Shown: piece after piece, positions 1 through 10,050 of the stretch
How the letters are laid out: each line of letters opens with the position of its first letter
Numbering within the stretch: position 1 is the stretch's first letter
Origin: Cristatella mucedo
Taxonomy: Eukaryota > Bryozoa > Phylactolaemata > Cristatellidae
Reading direction: 5' to 3'
DNA: 60,000 nt
Assembly: GCA_009760855.2 (NCBI GenBank)
Contig: WPIO01000034.1
Location: forward strand, 1,505,001-1,565,000
The notes under the pieces: model-generated
Told to the model about the DNA's origin: nothing
Database searches by the model: none
What the model saw: the letters and a program-made list of their open reading frames with translations, nothing else
Translations under genes and position numbers: made by a program

Positions 1-78
1 CACTCGTGCGCTGCATTCGACGACGAGAAAGTATTCCAGCAGCTGGCTGCGGGCGTTGGCTGCTCTGCCTGCAGATGA

Positions 79-1060
79 GTCCAGGAGTGAGGCCTACGGA
101 TTTACATAGCTTTAAGCACTGCCAAAAGAGACCGCCTGTGCACCGAAAGCCGTCTAGGCTCTGCTATGTAGCGCCCGCTTTTCCACTGCGGCCTTGTTTA
201 GTTCTGGGCAGAGAGACACTATTTTAGCATAGGTGAGCGTACCTGATAATCAGAATCACGATGTCCCAATCGAGCGTGCTGCTCTCAGCTCGGGCAAGGG
301 AAAACGGCGTCTCAGGTTGCTATAGAGCTCAACACCTAGCGACCAGCCACTTAGCATACGATAGGCTGTTGCTACTGTAACTCAGTGATCATCGTGTTAC
401 GGCTGCAAACCGAACGTTGCCTCAATTCCGAAGGAGGAGCGCTGGCAAGTCGCCTCAGATCGTCCCTCCCTGTCCCCACCCGGCCGCGTATTACATCCGG
501 TTGACGATTTGACACATTTCGCATTTTCTCTGCACCTTTTATCTATTTAAACATGTCTCATTTGGCGGTAAAGCGTCTGCTGCTGTTCAGTTTCCGGGAG
601 AGACTTCATTCGTCAAAAATTCAATGATGATGGTAGCAATACTTAATCACATGTACCGTTCTAGGCTTGAAGAGCTATTAAAAACTTAAAATACGCATTC
701 ACTTCCTCGTGCATAGAAAATCGACAACATTGATATTCTATCTAACCTTTTCAAGTTGATCTTATCCAGGGCTATTAAAAACGTATACTTTTGGTTTGTG
801 ATAGAATTGATAAAATAATGATTTCGCGGGTTTTTAAATAAACTACGGTTTTGTCGCATTAATGTCCATTGAGTCTACCTTCGCGGAAAGAGAGAGAAGG
901 GGCCGGGCACACGAAAGTGCTGAGCTTCAAAAACAAATGGCCAATAACATGCCCTCACGTACGTTCTCACGTTTAAGCGCAGGAATGGAATAGCCAATTT
1001 ATTGTCCATACAGGACCTGTGGGCTCGAGGACGCTGAAACTGGCGCAGCAGTTCAGCGAG
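79..1060. other. No gene recognised
   Basis: Mixed-composition DNA, AT-rich from 620 to 860. A short stretch near 140-180 (GCACCGAAAGCCGTCTAGGC) resembles the LINE-B 3' UTR but is too short to call. Confidence 0.5.
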
Positions 1061-1159
1061 GTATGGAGAAACAAAGCCGTGGTGGGCCTTGTGGGTCAGT
1101 GTTTGAACTTTGCTCTGTACCCGTTGATCAACCAGTATGCACGTTTCTGTTGCTGACTA

Positions 1160-1205
1160 GAAAAAAGAGAGGGGGAGGAAAAGAGGGGAGACGGAAAGAG
1201 GAGAC

Positions 1206-1240
<35 letters not shown>

Positions 1241-1367
1241 GAGAGGAGAAAGAGAGAGAGAGAGAGAGAGAGAGCGAGGGTGAAAAAGAGCGTGCGAAAA
1301 AGATAGGACGACAGCGACACACAGAGAGCAAGTGACAAAGAGAAAGAGAGAGAGGGAGAGAGAGAGA

Positions 1368-1433
<66 letters not shown>

Positions 1434-1465
1434 CAGAGAGAGAGAGAGAGAGGGGGAGAGAGAAA
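1160..1465 (+). repeat. GA-rich microsatellite tract
   Basis: About 300 bp of (GA)n with interruptions. All open frames here (Arg/Glu or Ser/Leu runs) are artefacts of the repeat. Confidence 0.97.
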
Positions 1466-1838
1466 ATGTGTATGTGAGTGTCTGCTTTTGCGAGTGTGCA
1501 TTCCACAGACTTTCACATTTTAACTAGGTATACATTTAGCGTACTACGATCCAGCGTATTGCTAAGTTCCCTAGCTAGCCTGCATTTGCTAGGAGATTCG
1601 CCAGCCTCCGGTGGGAGGCCGCTCTTGTTAATCAATCGCTAGGTTGATTTGCAAGTTAGGTAGGCTAATTAGCGGCGACGTTGACCGCTGCGACTTCGCG
1701 AGAGTGCGGAGCAGAGAACGAAGAGGAGTGCCCGAGGGCTGCATCTCACTGACGGGCGTGCCGCTGACTCGGCCGCCGCCGCGGCTACATTCGCGGCACA
1801 ACAGCGAAAGCGGTCACTCGCCCGCTGGCCTCGCTCAC

Positions 1839-2217
1839 CGATGTTGACGAGCTTTACGTTGTCTTCCCTTATGCTCCTTAAGCAGGCGTTGATTTGCTCC
1901 AGCTTTTGGTGGTAGTTGTCGCCGCATCGCTCGCGAAGCGCAGCCGCCGCCGCTGAACGCCCGCGGCCGCCGCCCTGCAGTGCGCACAGCAGCCTCGGAA
2001 GCAGCTCGCCGTCACCCATGTCTGTGCTCAGGTCCCGCGCCTCCGGCGGCGGCGGCGCCGGGTCGTCGCCAACTCGACGCAGCTGTTCGTTGATCCAGCG
2101 TAGGAACGTTTTCTCCTGCACTCGAACCCACTCCTCTTCGACGACCGCCGCCAGCGGCTGCTGCTGCGGCGGCGACAGCGCCGCATCGACGCCGCCGTGC
2201 GCTGCCTCGGCCGCCAT
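1839..2217 (-). CDS. First coding exon of a filamin/spectrin-class actin-binding protein (CH domain)
   Basis: An ATG at 2217 in good context (GCGATGG) opens 126 codons plus one base, ending at donor ATCG|GTGAG. After an Ala/Gln/Pro-rich leader of about 28 residues comes EEEWVRVQEKTFLRWINEQL, the classical start of the first calponin-homology domain of filamins, spectrins and alpha-actinins. It is followed by DLSTDMGDGELLPRLLCALQ and, at the exon end, KLEQINACLRSIREDNVKLV then NIG. Filamin genes also end their first coding exon near the same point (KLVSID). Such domains bind F-actin in pairs, so the rest of CH1, CH2 and the rod must lie further left on the minus strand. A Gly/Ala-rich insertion replaces the normal loop after the second helix. 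Filamin-like is favoured over spectraplakin, but the exon alone cannot decide. Confidence 0.68.
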
Positions 2218-2700
2218 CGCTCCGCTGGGTGCTCCGCCGCTGCTTGGACGCGCGACACCTCCGGCCGGGCAGAGAGTGGCTCCGGGTCGTCGGCAACGCC
2301 CACTCGGCGACGCCCCGACCGCCGCGTTCACCTCGTCTGCGACCGAGCGCCGTCGCCGAGCGGCGAGACCTTGGCAACAGAGCGACGTCGCATCGCGGCG
2401 CGGAGGCTGACGCAGCGTCCCGCTAGGCGACGGCCCAAGCCGATGGGGTGCACCTGCAGCTGAGGCGGCGGCAGCGCCTCCGACATGCGGCCGCGAGCCG
2501 TGGCGGCTTCGCTAGACGATTGGCTAGGACCCGCCGAGAGCACTCCAGTTTACTTCGCCGATTCGACGGCGGAACCTCACTAGTCGCCATTTTGGCTCGC
2601 TTCTCGCGACGCCAGTGGGCACCGCTATAGCGAGGAGCGCGTGGGTCGTTCGCTGTCTCGGTAGGTCGTCCGCTCTGTCGTCTGGCGTCTTAATGAAGAT
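2218..2700 (-). promoter_or_regulatory. CpG-rich 5' flank of the CH-domain gene
   Basis: The DNA upstream of the ATG at 2217 is markedly richer in CpG and G+C than the rest of the window. It is the likely 5' UTR and promoter. No TATA box is apparent. The exon itself (1839-2217) shares the same composition. Confidence 0.45.
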
Positions 2701-3130
2701 AACTCCCGTGCTCGCACCTCCACATGCCTGCTGCTGCGACTTCCCTGCTTACTGTGCGTCAAGTCTTCCTTTAGAATCGGAGTCCTTTAACTGAGATGAT
2801 TTCAAATAAAGGCGGCATCTGTATTGAAATGATGAACCAGACGGTAGCCCTCGAGTTTCGAGAACTGCATCTAACACGACTGATCACGGCTCGCGCATGG
2901 ACGCACGTAAGTGCATTCTCGCTCGCGAGAATAGAGTAAGAAGAATGCTCGTACATACGAGCATGAATGGTGCCGATTTATTTAGTGAGAACTAGAATTA
3001 ATTATTACTCTATTAAAAATACTTGAATATGCTTTAAGTTAAATGGAAAAATTGAATAATTCTATTTCATATTCTTCGTGCGGTATTTTGGTGCATTCGT
3101 ATTCGCAGCACGTGCTTCCGTTCTTGTAGA
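2700..3130. other. No feature recognised
   Basis: AT-rich flank upstream of the CpG-rich block; no coding or repeat signal seen. Confidence 0.5.
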
Positions 3131-3412
3131 TTAATGCTCTCCTAACAGGATGTACGCAGAAGCAGGCAGAACGTTTCCGTTGCCTCTTACAGCACTCCCG
3201 AAACGCAACCGTTCTCTCCTAGAGCTGCGTTCCAACTGCATTGACTCCCTCCCAGCCACAGCTCATCCCCGTGGGTTACCGGGAGGACAAATCCGGCCTG
3301 TGTCCACGCGACTTCAGAGGCTGTAGCTGCGCACTGGCTAGTCCCGATGATGCTCCCAACAATTATTCATCGGCGGTTTAGCAGAGGAGCAGTACCGGCC
3401 AGCATATAATCG
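3131..3412 (+). repeat. Dispersed ~300 bp repeat, copy 1
   Basis: Shared with 5058-5392: AACCGTTCTCTCCTAGA, CACAGCTCATCCC, GTCCCGATGAT...CTCCCAAC and GGCGGTTTAG...AGAGGAGCAGTACCGGCC. No coding potential or transposon feature was recognised. Confidence 0.75.
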
Positions 3413-3428
3413 AACTACACGTCTCCTT

Positions 3429-3690
3429 AATAATAATAATAATAATAATAATATAATTCAATAAGCACCCTCAGAGAACTCAATCTCTTTCTAGGCGCTT
3501 TAAATTTGCTGCATAGAAAACACGATCGAATGGTGAGTTTTATCATGCTTGATAAATAAAATAAATAACATGGTTAGGGGTGACATGCACATGGTCAGCA
3601 TGAAAGTATGGTTAGTGGCAGCATGAACAGTGTCAGCACCCATGACCACACAAAGGAACGAATCGCAGGGACCTTTCGACCTTAAGGTCA
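3429..3690 (-). mobile_element. L2-type LINE 3' end (ATT tail)
   Basis: On the minus strand this reads GCAAATTTAAAGCGCC, TAGAAAGAGATTGAGTTCTC and then ATTATTATT repeats, after a 3' UTR with repeated GCATGCTGACC-type motifs. This is the dominant LINE family of the window, named L2-A here. Confidence 0.8.
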
Positions 3691-3726
3691 CAAGTTCCCA
3701 GTAGCAACACAAGTAACTGCAACGTA

Positions 3727-4800
3727 TCGCCAAGCATTGAGCACGCCTAGTCGGTCCGAATGTGATACTACACAGCCAGCATCAACAGCTGACCCCGCAG
3801 GTAGGCTGGCTAACTTACAGCAGCTCACAGGAGGCGCACGGCCTTTTGCGACCAGCCGGCAATGTGGGCCACCGGCCATCGACATCGAGCTGACTTCCAC
3901 AGCCGCCGTCTTGCGGACCTCGGCCGCCGTTGCCCCATCCGCATCTGCCGACTCTGCCGCCACATCTCCCACCTGCGCCATCCCCCTCCCGCGTCTCCAA
4001 CCTGCCATGCCGCGTGTCCGACCTGCCATGCCGCGTCTCCGACCTGCCATGCCGTGTCTCCGACCTGCCATGCTGCGTCTCCGACCAGCGCCGCTGCGTG
4101 TCCGACCTCCGCCGCCGTTTTCAGCCTTCGCCGCTGCTTCTTCGGCACAGCCTCTCCGTCGTGAGCAGACTCTCCGTCGTGAGCAGACTATCTGGCCTGC
4201 ACAGACTCCCCGGCCTTGGAAGCGTCGAAACCCACCGGCTTGACGCTGGCCAACGTCGCCTCCATGGCTTGCACAACATTGCAGGACATTGCCTCTCAAG
4301 CGGACGCTGCCGATACTTTCACTGACGCTGCCGCCTCCCTCACGGAGGCTGCCGCATCTCCGTTCGCCGTCTCACTGCCGGACGCCTTAGCCCACCACTG
4401 ACCGTTGCCTCGCACTACGCAGTTGCCTCATGGGACACCATCGCCTCCTGGCCAACCGTCGCCGCTTGGAGAGCCGTTGCCTCCTGCCACGCGGCGGCAG
4501 CATGGCAAACCTCTGTCGCCCGGCACATCGTCGTTGAGTGCTGCTGCCGGTTCCGGTCGCTCAGGTTGGCCCTCTCAGTCCGACCAATCTTTATCCCATC
4601 AGCGTGCAGTAATCGCGCCATCCCGGCCTGCGCCCTCGACCGCTCCTGCCCCTTCGCCTGCGCTTTTCGGGCACTGCGCAAGTCAGACCGCTGAAGCCTC
4701 TCCTCACCTTCGGGGCTTGCGAACACCTTCACAAGCGGTGCACGCAGCTGGGTGCAGTTCTCCTACATCCTTCATCCTACTCTCCTCCTACTAGTTCTCC
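3727..4800 (+). other. GC-rich low-complexity block, coding status unclear
   Basis: The block is richer in G+C and CpG than its flanks. It has a 168-codon frame at 3737-4243 with an Ala/Ser/Pro-rich start and a seven-residue repeat (RLRPAMP-type), and a second period of about 18 bp (GTTGCCTC-type) at 4405-4500. It could be a fragment of a low-complexity gene or an expanded minisatellite. No domain is recognised and both strands are open, so it is not called a gene. Confidence 0.4.
3991..4118 (+). repeat. 21 bp minisatellite, about six units
   Basis: The unit is close to CGTGTCCGACCTGCCATGCC. Because 21 is a multiple of three, every frame repeats a seven-residue peptide, which keeps frames open. 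Confidence 0.85.
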
Positions 4801-4853
4801 TACGCCTCTGGAAGATTCAAAGCGTACGTGAATGCACCGCCTTCCAGGAATAA

Positions 4854-4854
<1 letters not shown>

Positions 4855-4912
<58 letters not shown>
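4855..4912. repeat. (TA)29 microsatellite
   Basis: An uninterrupted TA run of 58 bp. Confidence 0.97.
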
Positions 4913-4916
<4 letters not shown>

Positions 4917-5057
4917 GCTGGGTTGAAGCCTTTCTCGCTGAGCCTCCACTCCAAGTTGAGCAGCCAGCTAACAAAATCATCCACGACGTGGTAGTACTCA
5001 AGCAGCATCTTTACACGGGCCACACAATCGCTCCCTCCGAGAAATAGCTCGTAGACT

Positions 5058-5392
5058 ATGATCTCCCAACAATGATCTCCCAACAGCAAAAGTACGCAGA
5101 CGCAGGCAGAACACCAAAGTTCGCTCACAACCGCGCGTATTTTCGTAGGCGCATACAGCAATTCCGGAACGCAGCCGTTCTCTCCTAGACCGGCGTTCCA
5201 ATTGCCTTGAATCCCTGCCAGCTACAGCTCATCCCGGCGGGTTAGGAGGAAGACAAAGCCGGCCTGCACGTCCACGCCACGTCAGAGACGGACCACAGCT
5301 GTGCACTGGCCCGTCCCGATGATACTCCCAACAGCTGTTCACCGGCGGTTTAGTAGAGGAGCAGTACCGGCCTGCATATTATCAAAATGCAA
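5058..5392 (+). repeat. Dispersed ~300 bp repeat, copy 2
   Basis: Same orientation as copy 1, about 1.95 kb away. It carries a duplicated ATGATCTCCCAACA at its start. Confidence 0.75.
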
Positions 5393-6417
5393 GTTCCAAC
5401 CATCGCGTGAGATTCCCCAATTGTCGCAGTGACCGTGGGGGCTTGTCCTCACGACGCTTTCGCTCTGACTTGACTGCTTCAGCACTCTGCGGTGTGTGTC
5501 GAATGTAGGCGTGGCAGTCCGTGTGTTCTTAATTTACTGGCAACCGATCGATCGGCGGAGGGAGATTATGCTGAATTCTGCTGAATTTGGGGGACTTTGG
5601 GCATGTACGCTCCGAGAGGATGCGCTTTTGGAAACGGGTATCAATTGTACTCCCCCATAATAAATAATTTTAGGTTTTTCCGTCCGCAAGTCAGTTAAAA
5701 TCACTGACGTCACGTCTACATTATGCCTATGCTGTGATACTCATAGTAGTCATGTCCTGCCGCTAAAGAAACGACAAGTGCACAGCAAGGGGTACAATGA
5801 TTTGCTGATTTGCACTTAGAGCTCAACGTGGACCGTCGTATTTGAAATGGACGCGGACAATCAAAATTAAAATCTCATCGTTGAAGTGCAAGCAATCTCA
5901 GGATTCTAAGCTTAAAGAGTAGTTCAAAGGGTGGACATAGCATTGTAGCAGCCCTTCCCGTTGCGGTCGCCCGAAGTGAACGAAGACCTGGCACTGGCGC
6001 TTACGACCTGCTGGACCTGCTGAGCCACCAGAGTGAGCGTATACGGCCGGAAGTTGCGCCGTGTTTGCCTTTGGTAAGCGATGGACTTGTATAAATAGAA
6101 TCTACCCGTGATTCTTCACGCGGGGGGGGGGGCCGGGGCAACTAGACTGGTAGCATAAACTCTAACGTAGGCAGTCAGTGGGGCGTCCACACCGACTTGG
6201 TCATTGGGCGACACCTAGGCCCGTCTTCAAAAGCTAAGTTGAAGTTTGCCTCTACTTTTTTACGAATCGAAAGTAGTGCTAATTATAAATAACAATAACT
6301 CACATTTGTAGTGAGTGCCGTACGACAGAGCCAAATCTCTTCACAAGTAACTTCAAAATTAACTTGCATGGGTTGTAAAATAATTTTTGTATTAATGATC
6401 ACATAAAATTATGCATA
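5393..6417. other. No feature recognised
   Basis: A G-run at 6122-6131 and otherwise unremarkable DNA. Confidence 0.5.
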
Positions 6418-6500
6418 GCCATGCTATGCTTGTTATCGTTGAGCATGCTACTACTACTCAATCGATCGCTGTTTCTTTGCAGCAAGTGTAAAGTTGTACC
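6418..6500 (+). mobile_element. L2-A 3' UTR fragment
   Basis: The segment CATGCTATGCTTGTTATCGT, GAGCATGCTACTACTACTCA, TTTCTTTGCAGCAAGTGTAA matches the L2-A 3' UTR but breaks off before the terminal stem-loop. Confidence 0.6.
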
Positions 6501-7187
6501 CAGGCTAGGTTCGGTTGGCTGGGACCGGACGGCTTTATTAAAGGTAAGGGTCACCGGCTAGCTTATGGTAGGACCTACGGCATAGCCGGATGTGCGGTGA
6601 CGTGAGGTCACCGGGGCTCTTGGGTACGAAAGTTGGCCGAGTAAATCGTGGTGTTGGAGACTCCCGGTCTCGCCAAGTTATGCACCTGGATGATTGCAGG
6701 CGCGCTCCGGCGATGCGGCCTCGCAGGCAAGGCTAAAACTAGTAAACAACTAGGCAACACGCACGCAACTAGTGCCCAAGGCCCGAGCCGAGCTGGACAG
6801 CACGCTCGTTGTTGAGACTTGTTTATTCTGCGTTTCCGTGTAACGTCTTCGTGACCCCCCCCCCCGTGTGTTGGCGTCTTTCGGCGGAAGCTCTCGACTG
6901 TGGTGGACGTCGACTCTGACTAGCCAAGCAGTTACTCAGCTTGCCGGATCTTTTATGGTGTACGCTCGTACTGTTGGATTTGGAGTTAGTACAACGGCAG
7001 GAGTGCGGAAGCCGACTGACCAACTAACACGTTTGTTCGCGCTTGCTTTGTCGTCTTGCGCCCCTATAGTGTGCTTTGTTTAGAACCCTCCCTGCAGACT
7101 TGTTTAGTTCCCCTGTTGTTGTTGGCGCATGCGTTACTATAAAAAGGTTTAACCTGACGGCCACTCATCTTACCCTAGCTCAGCGGC
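6500..7187. other. No gene recognised
   Basis: Locally GC-rich with repeated GTCACCGG-type motifs at 6549-6620 and a C-run at 6857-6865. A TATAAAAAG at 7139 precedes the LINE-derived frame at 7188. Confidence 0.45.
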
Positions 7188-7236
7188 ATGGCAAGTGTGA
7201 CAGCGTGGCTGGAGTATGGCAGGGCTTGGCGGGAAA

Positions 7237-7335
7237 TCGCCTCTGACCCCTGGAACTCGGCTACAAAGCGCCTAGAAAGACAGAGCTCTCTGACAGCACT
7301 CTGTCAAATGTGTTTTTATTATTATTGTGATAGTA
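7237..7335 (+). mobile_element. L2-A 3' terminal stem-loop fragment
   Basis: AAGCGCCTAGAAAGACAGAG is followed by CTCTCTGACAGCAC and a TTATTATTAT tail. An ATG-led frame of 72 codons beginning at 7188 runs into this repeat and is not taken as a gene. Confidence 0.55.
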
Positions 7336-7469
7336 CCCTAAGAAAACTAAATCTCTTTTCAAGCAATTTGCATACAAGTATGCTAGACAATTGTCATGTT
7401 AATTAGTTAAAGGTGGAGTGCACAATTTCAGCATAGGCTTTAGCAGGAAAGTTCTCACGGACAGAGCAA

Positions 7470-7640
7470 ATGCTGTGCCGAAAAGGTGGCTATTTAATTC
7501 CTTACTGAATGTAGTCATGTCAGATGATGTCGTGCGGTCAATCGGTTGTGAGCTTCGGGCTTGAAGAGCACAGCGACTGAAGTCACGATGGTATTCAAAG
7601 AATGTGAAGTCGATTAGAAGTGCTAAGAATAAAGCGAGTT
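7470..7640 (-). mobile_element. L2-A C-terminal coding fragment
   Basis: The minus strand corresponds to the region around the L2-A stop codon: TTTAAATGTGG...GTCATGTCAGATGATGTCGT in plus orientation matches the same part of the copies at 16.9 and 31.9 kb. Confidence 0.5.
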
Positions 7641-7754
7641 GAAGGAGTGGCTGTTTGAGGCGAACGGTACTGGGAGCATGACGGTGATAGCAAAGATAGC
7701 CTGGACGGCTGAGCCAGACCGGTCGAATTTCTAACCTAAAAGCGACAATAAATT

Positions 7755-8240
7755 AAAATAATAATAACAATAGTAACAATGCACTTGATATTACACCCTC
7801 GGAGAACTCAATCTCTCTCTAGGCACTTTCAAATTTGCTGCAAAGTAATTGCAATTGAATGGTTAGTGGTAGTATGCTGAATAAACAACAAGAATGAATA
7901 TGGTTAGGGAAGACCTACACAGGGTCAGCATGCGAGTATGGTTACTGGCAGCATGCACAATGTCAGTACGCATAAGTACGTGAAGGTCAAATCACAGGGG
8001 CTCACTAAATGCTGTCATACCTAGATGCGGTTTTAGTTTCTTTTTAAATGTGGACATGTCAGACGTTGAAGTCGATATGCTGCTTGGTGGGTTTCGAGTG
8101 AAGATCGGACAATTTTTTGAAGCTGCAATTTCGACGTTTACAGCAGACAAAAACCCGGATGCCGAGTATTGCATCAATAGCAAGCCGTTCGAGTAATTAG
8201 TGATGGTAGCAGGCAATAGCAGTCGCAGCACAAGGGCATG
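7755..8240 (-). mobile_element. L2-type LINE 3' end, diverged subfamily
   Basis: An ATT-rich tail and the CTCGGAGAACTCAATCTCTC stem-loop are followed on the minus strand by the 3' UTR and a short C-terminal coding piece (SDMSTFKKKLKPHLG, equivalent to LTTFKKSLK in the 32 kb copy). The sequence upstream of that piece differs from L2-A, suggesting a subfamily. Confidence 0.7.
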
Positions 8241-8427
8241 CAGAGCAAGCGTCTGAGCGACGCCGAGGCTCGTTCGTAAGATCGACCTTTCTTTATCAAC
8301 CTTGTCTTCACCCAGTCTTAGAAAGCTAGCTGGTATTCAAAGGATAATGCGGCAGTTCAAGCAGATACAGTTGAGAAAGAGAGCAAAAGTGAGAGACAGA
8401 GCGTGCAAAAGTGAGAGCGACAGTGGC

Positions 8428-8428
<1 letters not shown>

Positions 8429-8487
<59 letters not shown>

Positions 8488-8520
8488 CATAGATAGATAG
8501 ATAGAGAGAGAGAGAGAGAC

Positions 8521-8562
<42 letters not shown>

Positions 8563-8629
8563 AGAGAGAGAGAGAAAGAGAGATAGAGAAAGAGAGAGAG
8601 AGATATACAGAGAGATACCAGAGATACAT

Positions 8630-8685
<56 letters not shown>

Positions 8686-8686
8686 T
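8429..8686 (+). repeat. (GA)n / (GATA)n compound microsatellite
   Basis: GA runs interspersed with ATAGATAGATAG blocks, which occur twice (near 8488 and 8628), suggesting internal duplication. Confidence 0.95.
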
Positions 8687-9056
8687 CTAAATAACAAAAT
8701 AACAAAACAATATATCAAATAACAAAATAACAAAAGGCCAAGGGCGATCAGCAAACATGTGCGGATGAGCTTCGTCGGCGTTAAAAGGACATATTGTGCT
8801 TATCAATAACATCGGCAAGAGGTAAAGTGAAGATTACATAGAAATAAGATTGCCGAGATTCTATATCAGCTGCACCACCTACTCGACAGGCTCGGCCTTG
8901 CAGCCGCTAGCAGCTATGGGCACGTTTTAGCTCTGAAATCTTGAACTCAGAACTGACCTAAGATGCACTCATGCCACCGATGCTAGCAACATGCACGCCG
9001 TGTCATAGGTGTCCAAGAGTAACCAGGCAATCTAGTATCCGCAGCATCGGATGCAG

Positions 9057-9059
<3 letters not shown>

Positions 9060-9139
<80 letters not shown>
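9060..9139 (+). repeat. (GA)40 microsatellite
   Basis: An uninterrupted run of 80 bp, followed by a short CTCCTCCTC tract. Confidence 0.97.
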
Positions 9140-9140
<1 letters not shown>

Positions 9141-9711
9141 ACCCAGCGATTTCAGCGAATCTCCTCCTCCTCCTCCTCTTCCTCCTCTTAAGCCTCTCTA
9201 AACGGCATTTGTCAGGACCTCTGCGCTTCCTTTGCTCAAGACTGTATGTACAAGTGAATTATTTAGATGATGGAGCACTTGTTTGTACAACGGCCGTCTC
9301 CATATCGATACTTTAAAAGTTCGCAGAGGTTGGCTGAGGGCCGGGGTTGGGCGGCCCAGCAGGCCCTGCTCAGGGCAGGGTCAGCCATTGCCTAGCCACG
9401 GATAGGTTTGCGATCGACAGCCACTTTCAGACCTTAGAGGTCTAAGCCTGTCGTTCCTTTGAGCCCTGCTGGTTCGTTCGCCTTGCTCGCGTGGACGTGC
9501 TGCCGGTATGCGCTTGCTAGGTAGGTGCCTTGCTGCCGGTAGGCGCCGCTAGGAAATACCCCTGAACGGTAATACCCCTGAACGACCATCAAAAGCCACC
9601 AAACTGCCGAACTGAAGCTGAGATCGTCTGCCGCGTCCTAAGCCGCTGCCGGCCGATGCTGTAAGCAGTAGCGGCTCGCCGAAACCTGATTCTGGGTCAC
9701 CCACCAAAAGC

Positions 9712-9815
9712 CGCCGAGGCCGTTGGTGCGCTATACAAAAATCTCCTGCGTAACACTCACATAGTCTTTATGGCTTTGTGGAGTTACAAACGGAGATACA
9801 CTACATTAAATTACA
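9712..9815 (+). mobile_element. LINE-B 3' end fragment
   Basis: It matches the 3' UTR of the 42-45 kb element (CTATACAAA...CTCCTGCGTAAC...GTCTTTATG...TTTGTGGAGTTAC...CGGAGATA) and ends in an ACATTAAATTACA tail. It is severely 5' truncated, as is usual for LINEs. Confidence 0.8.
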
Positions 9816-9864
9816 ACCGGAGCTTTTCCGGCGACAGCGCTCTTCTGCCTCTTGGCAGATTCTT

Positions 9865-10050
9865 GACACATTCTTGCATGCTGAATCTGTGCATGTCACC
9901 TCTAACCAAGTTTTTTCTTGTTGTTTATCGAGCATGCTACCACTAACCAACCGATTGAGTTTCCTTTGCAGCAAATATAAAGCGCCTAGAAAGAGATTTA
10001 GTTCTCTGAGGGAGCTTTATCAAGTGTGTTGTTATTATATTAGTATTATT
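9865..10050 (+). mobile_element. L2-A 3' end
   Basis: 3' UTR motifs (GCATGCTGAATCTGTGCATG, GAGCATGCTACCACTAACCA) are followed by AAAGCGCCTAGAAAGAGATT, a GGGAGCTTTATCAAGTGTG arm and a TTATTAT tail. It directly follows the LINE-B tail at 9712-9815. Confidence 0.8.

Noticed and set aside
1-78. Open frame at the left edge (about 25 codons with AFDDEKVFQQLAAG, ending TGA)
   Set aside because: It could be the end of a plus-strand exon, but it is short, runs off the window and shows no recognised motif.
1013-1062. Micro-exon-like segment (acceptor CCATACAG, 48 nt open, donor GAG|GTATGG) on the plus strand
   Set aside because: Such short acceptor-donor pairs arise often by chance, and no neighbouring exon with matching phase or family was found.
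1096-1523. Long frames rich in Arg/Glu or Ser/Leu
   Set aside because: They are produced by the GA microsatellite. The same applies to frames at 8302-8754, 8971-9201, 17288-17645, 36717-37088 and 50659-50898.
2229-2630. Plus-strand frames in the CpG-rich block
   Set aside because: They are shadows of GC-rich DNA opposite the CH-domain exon and its 5' flank, with no motif.
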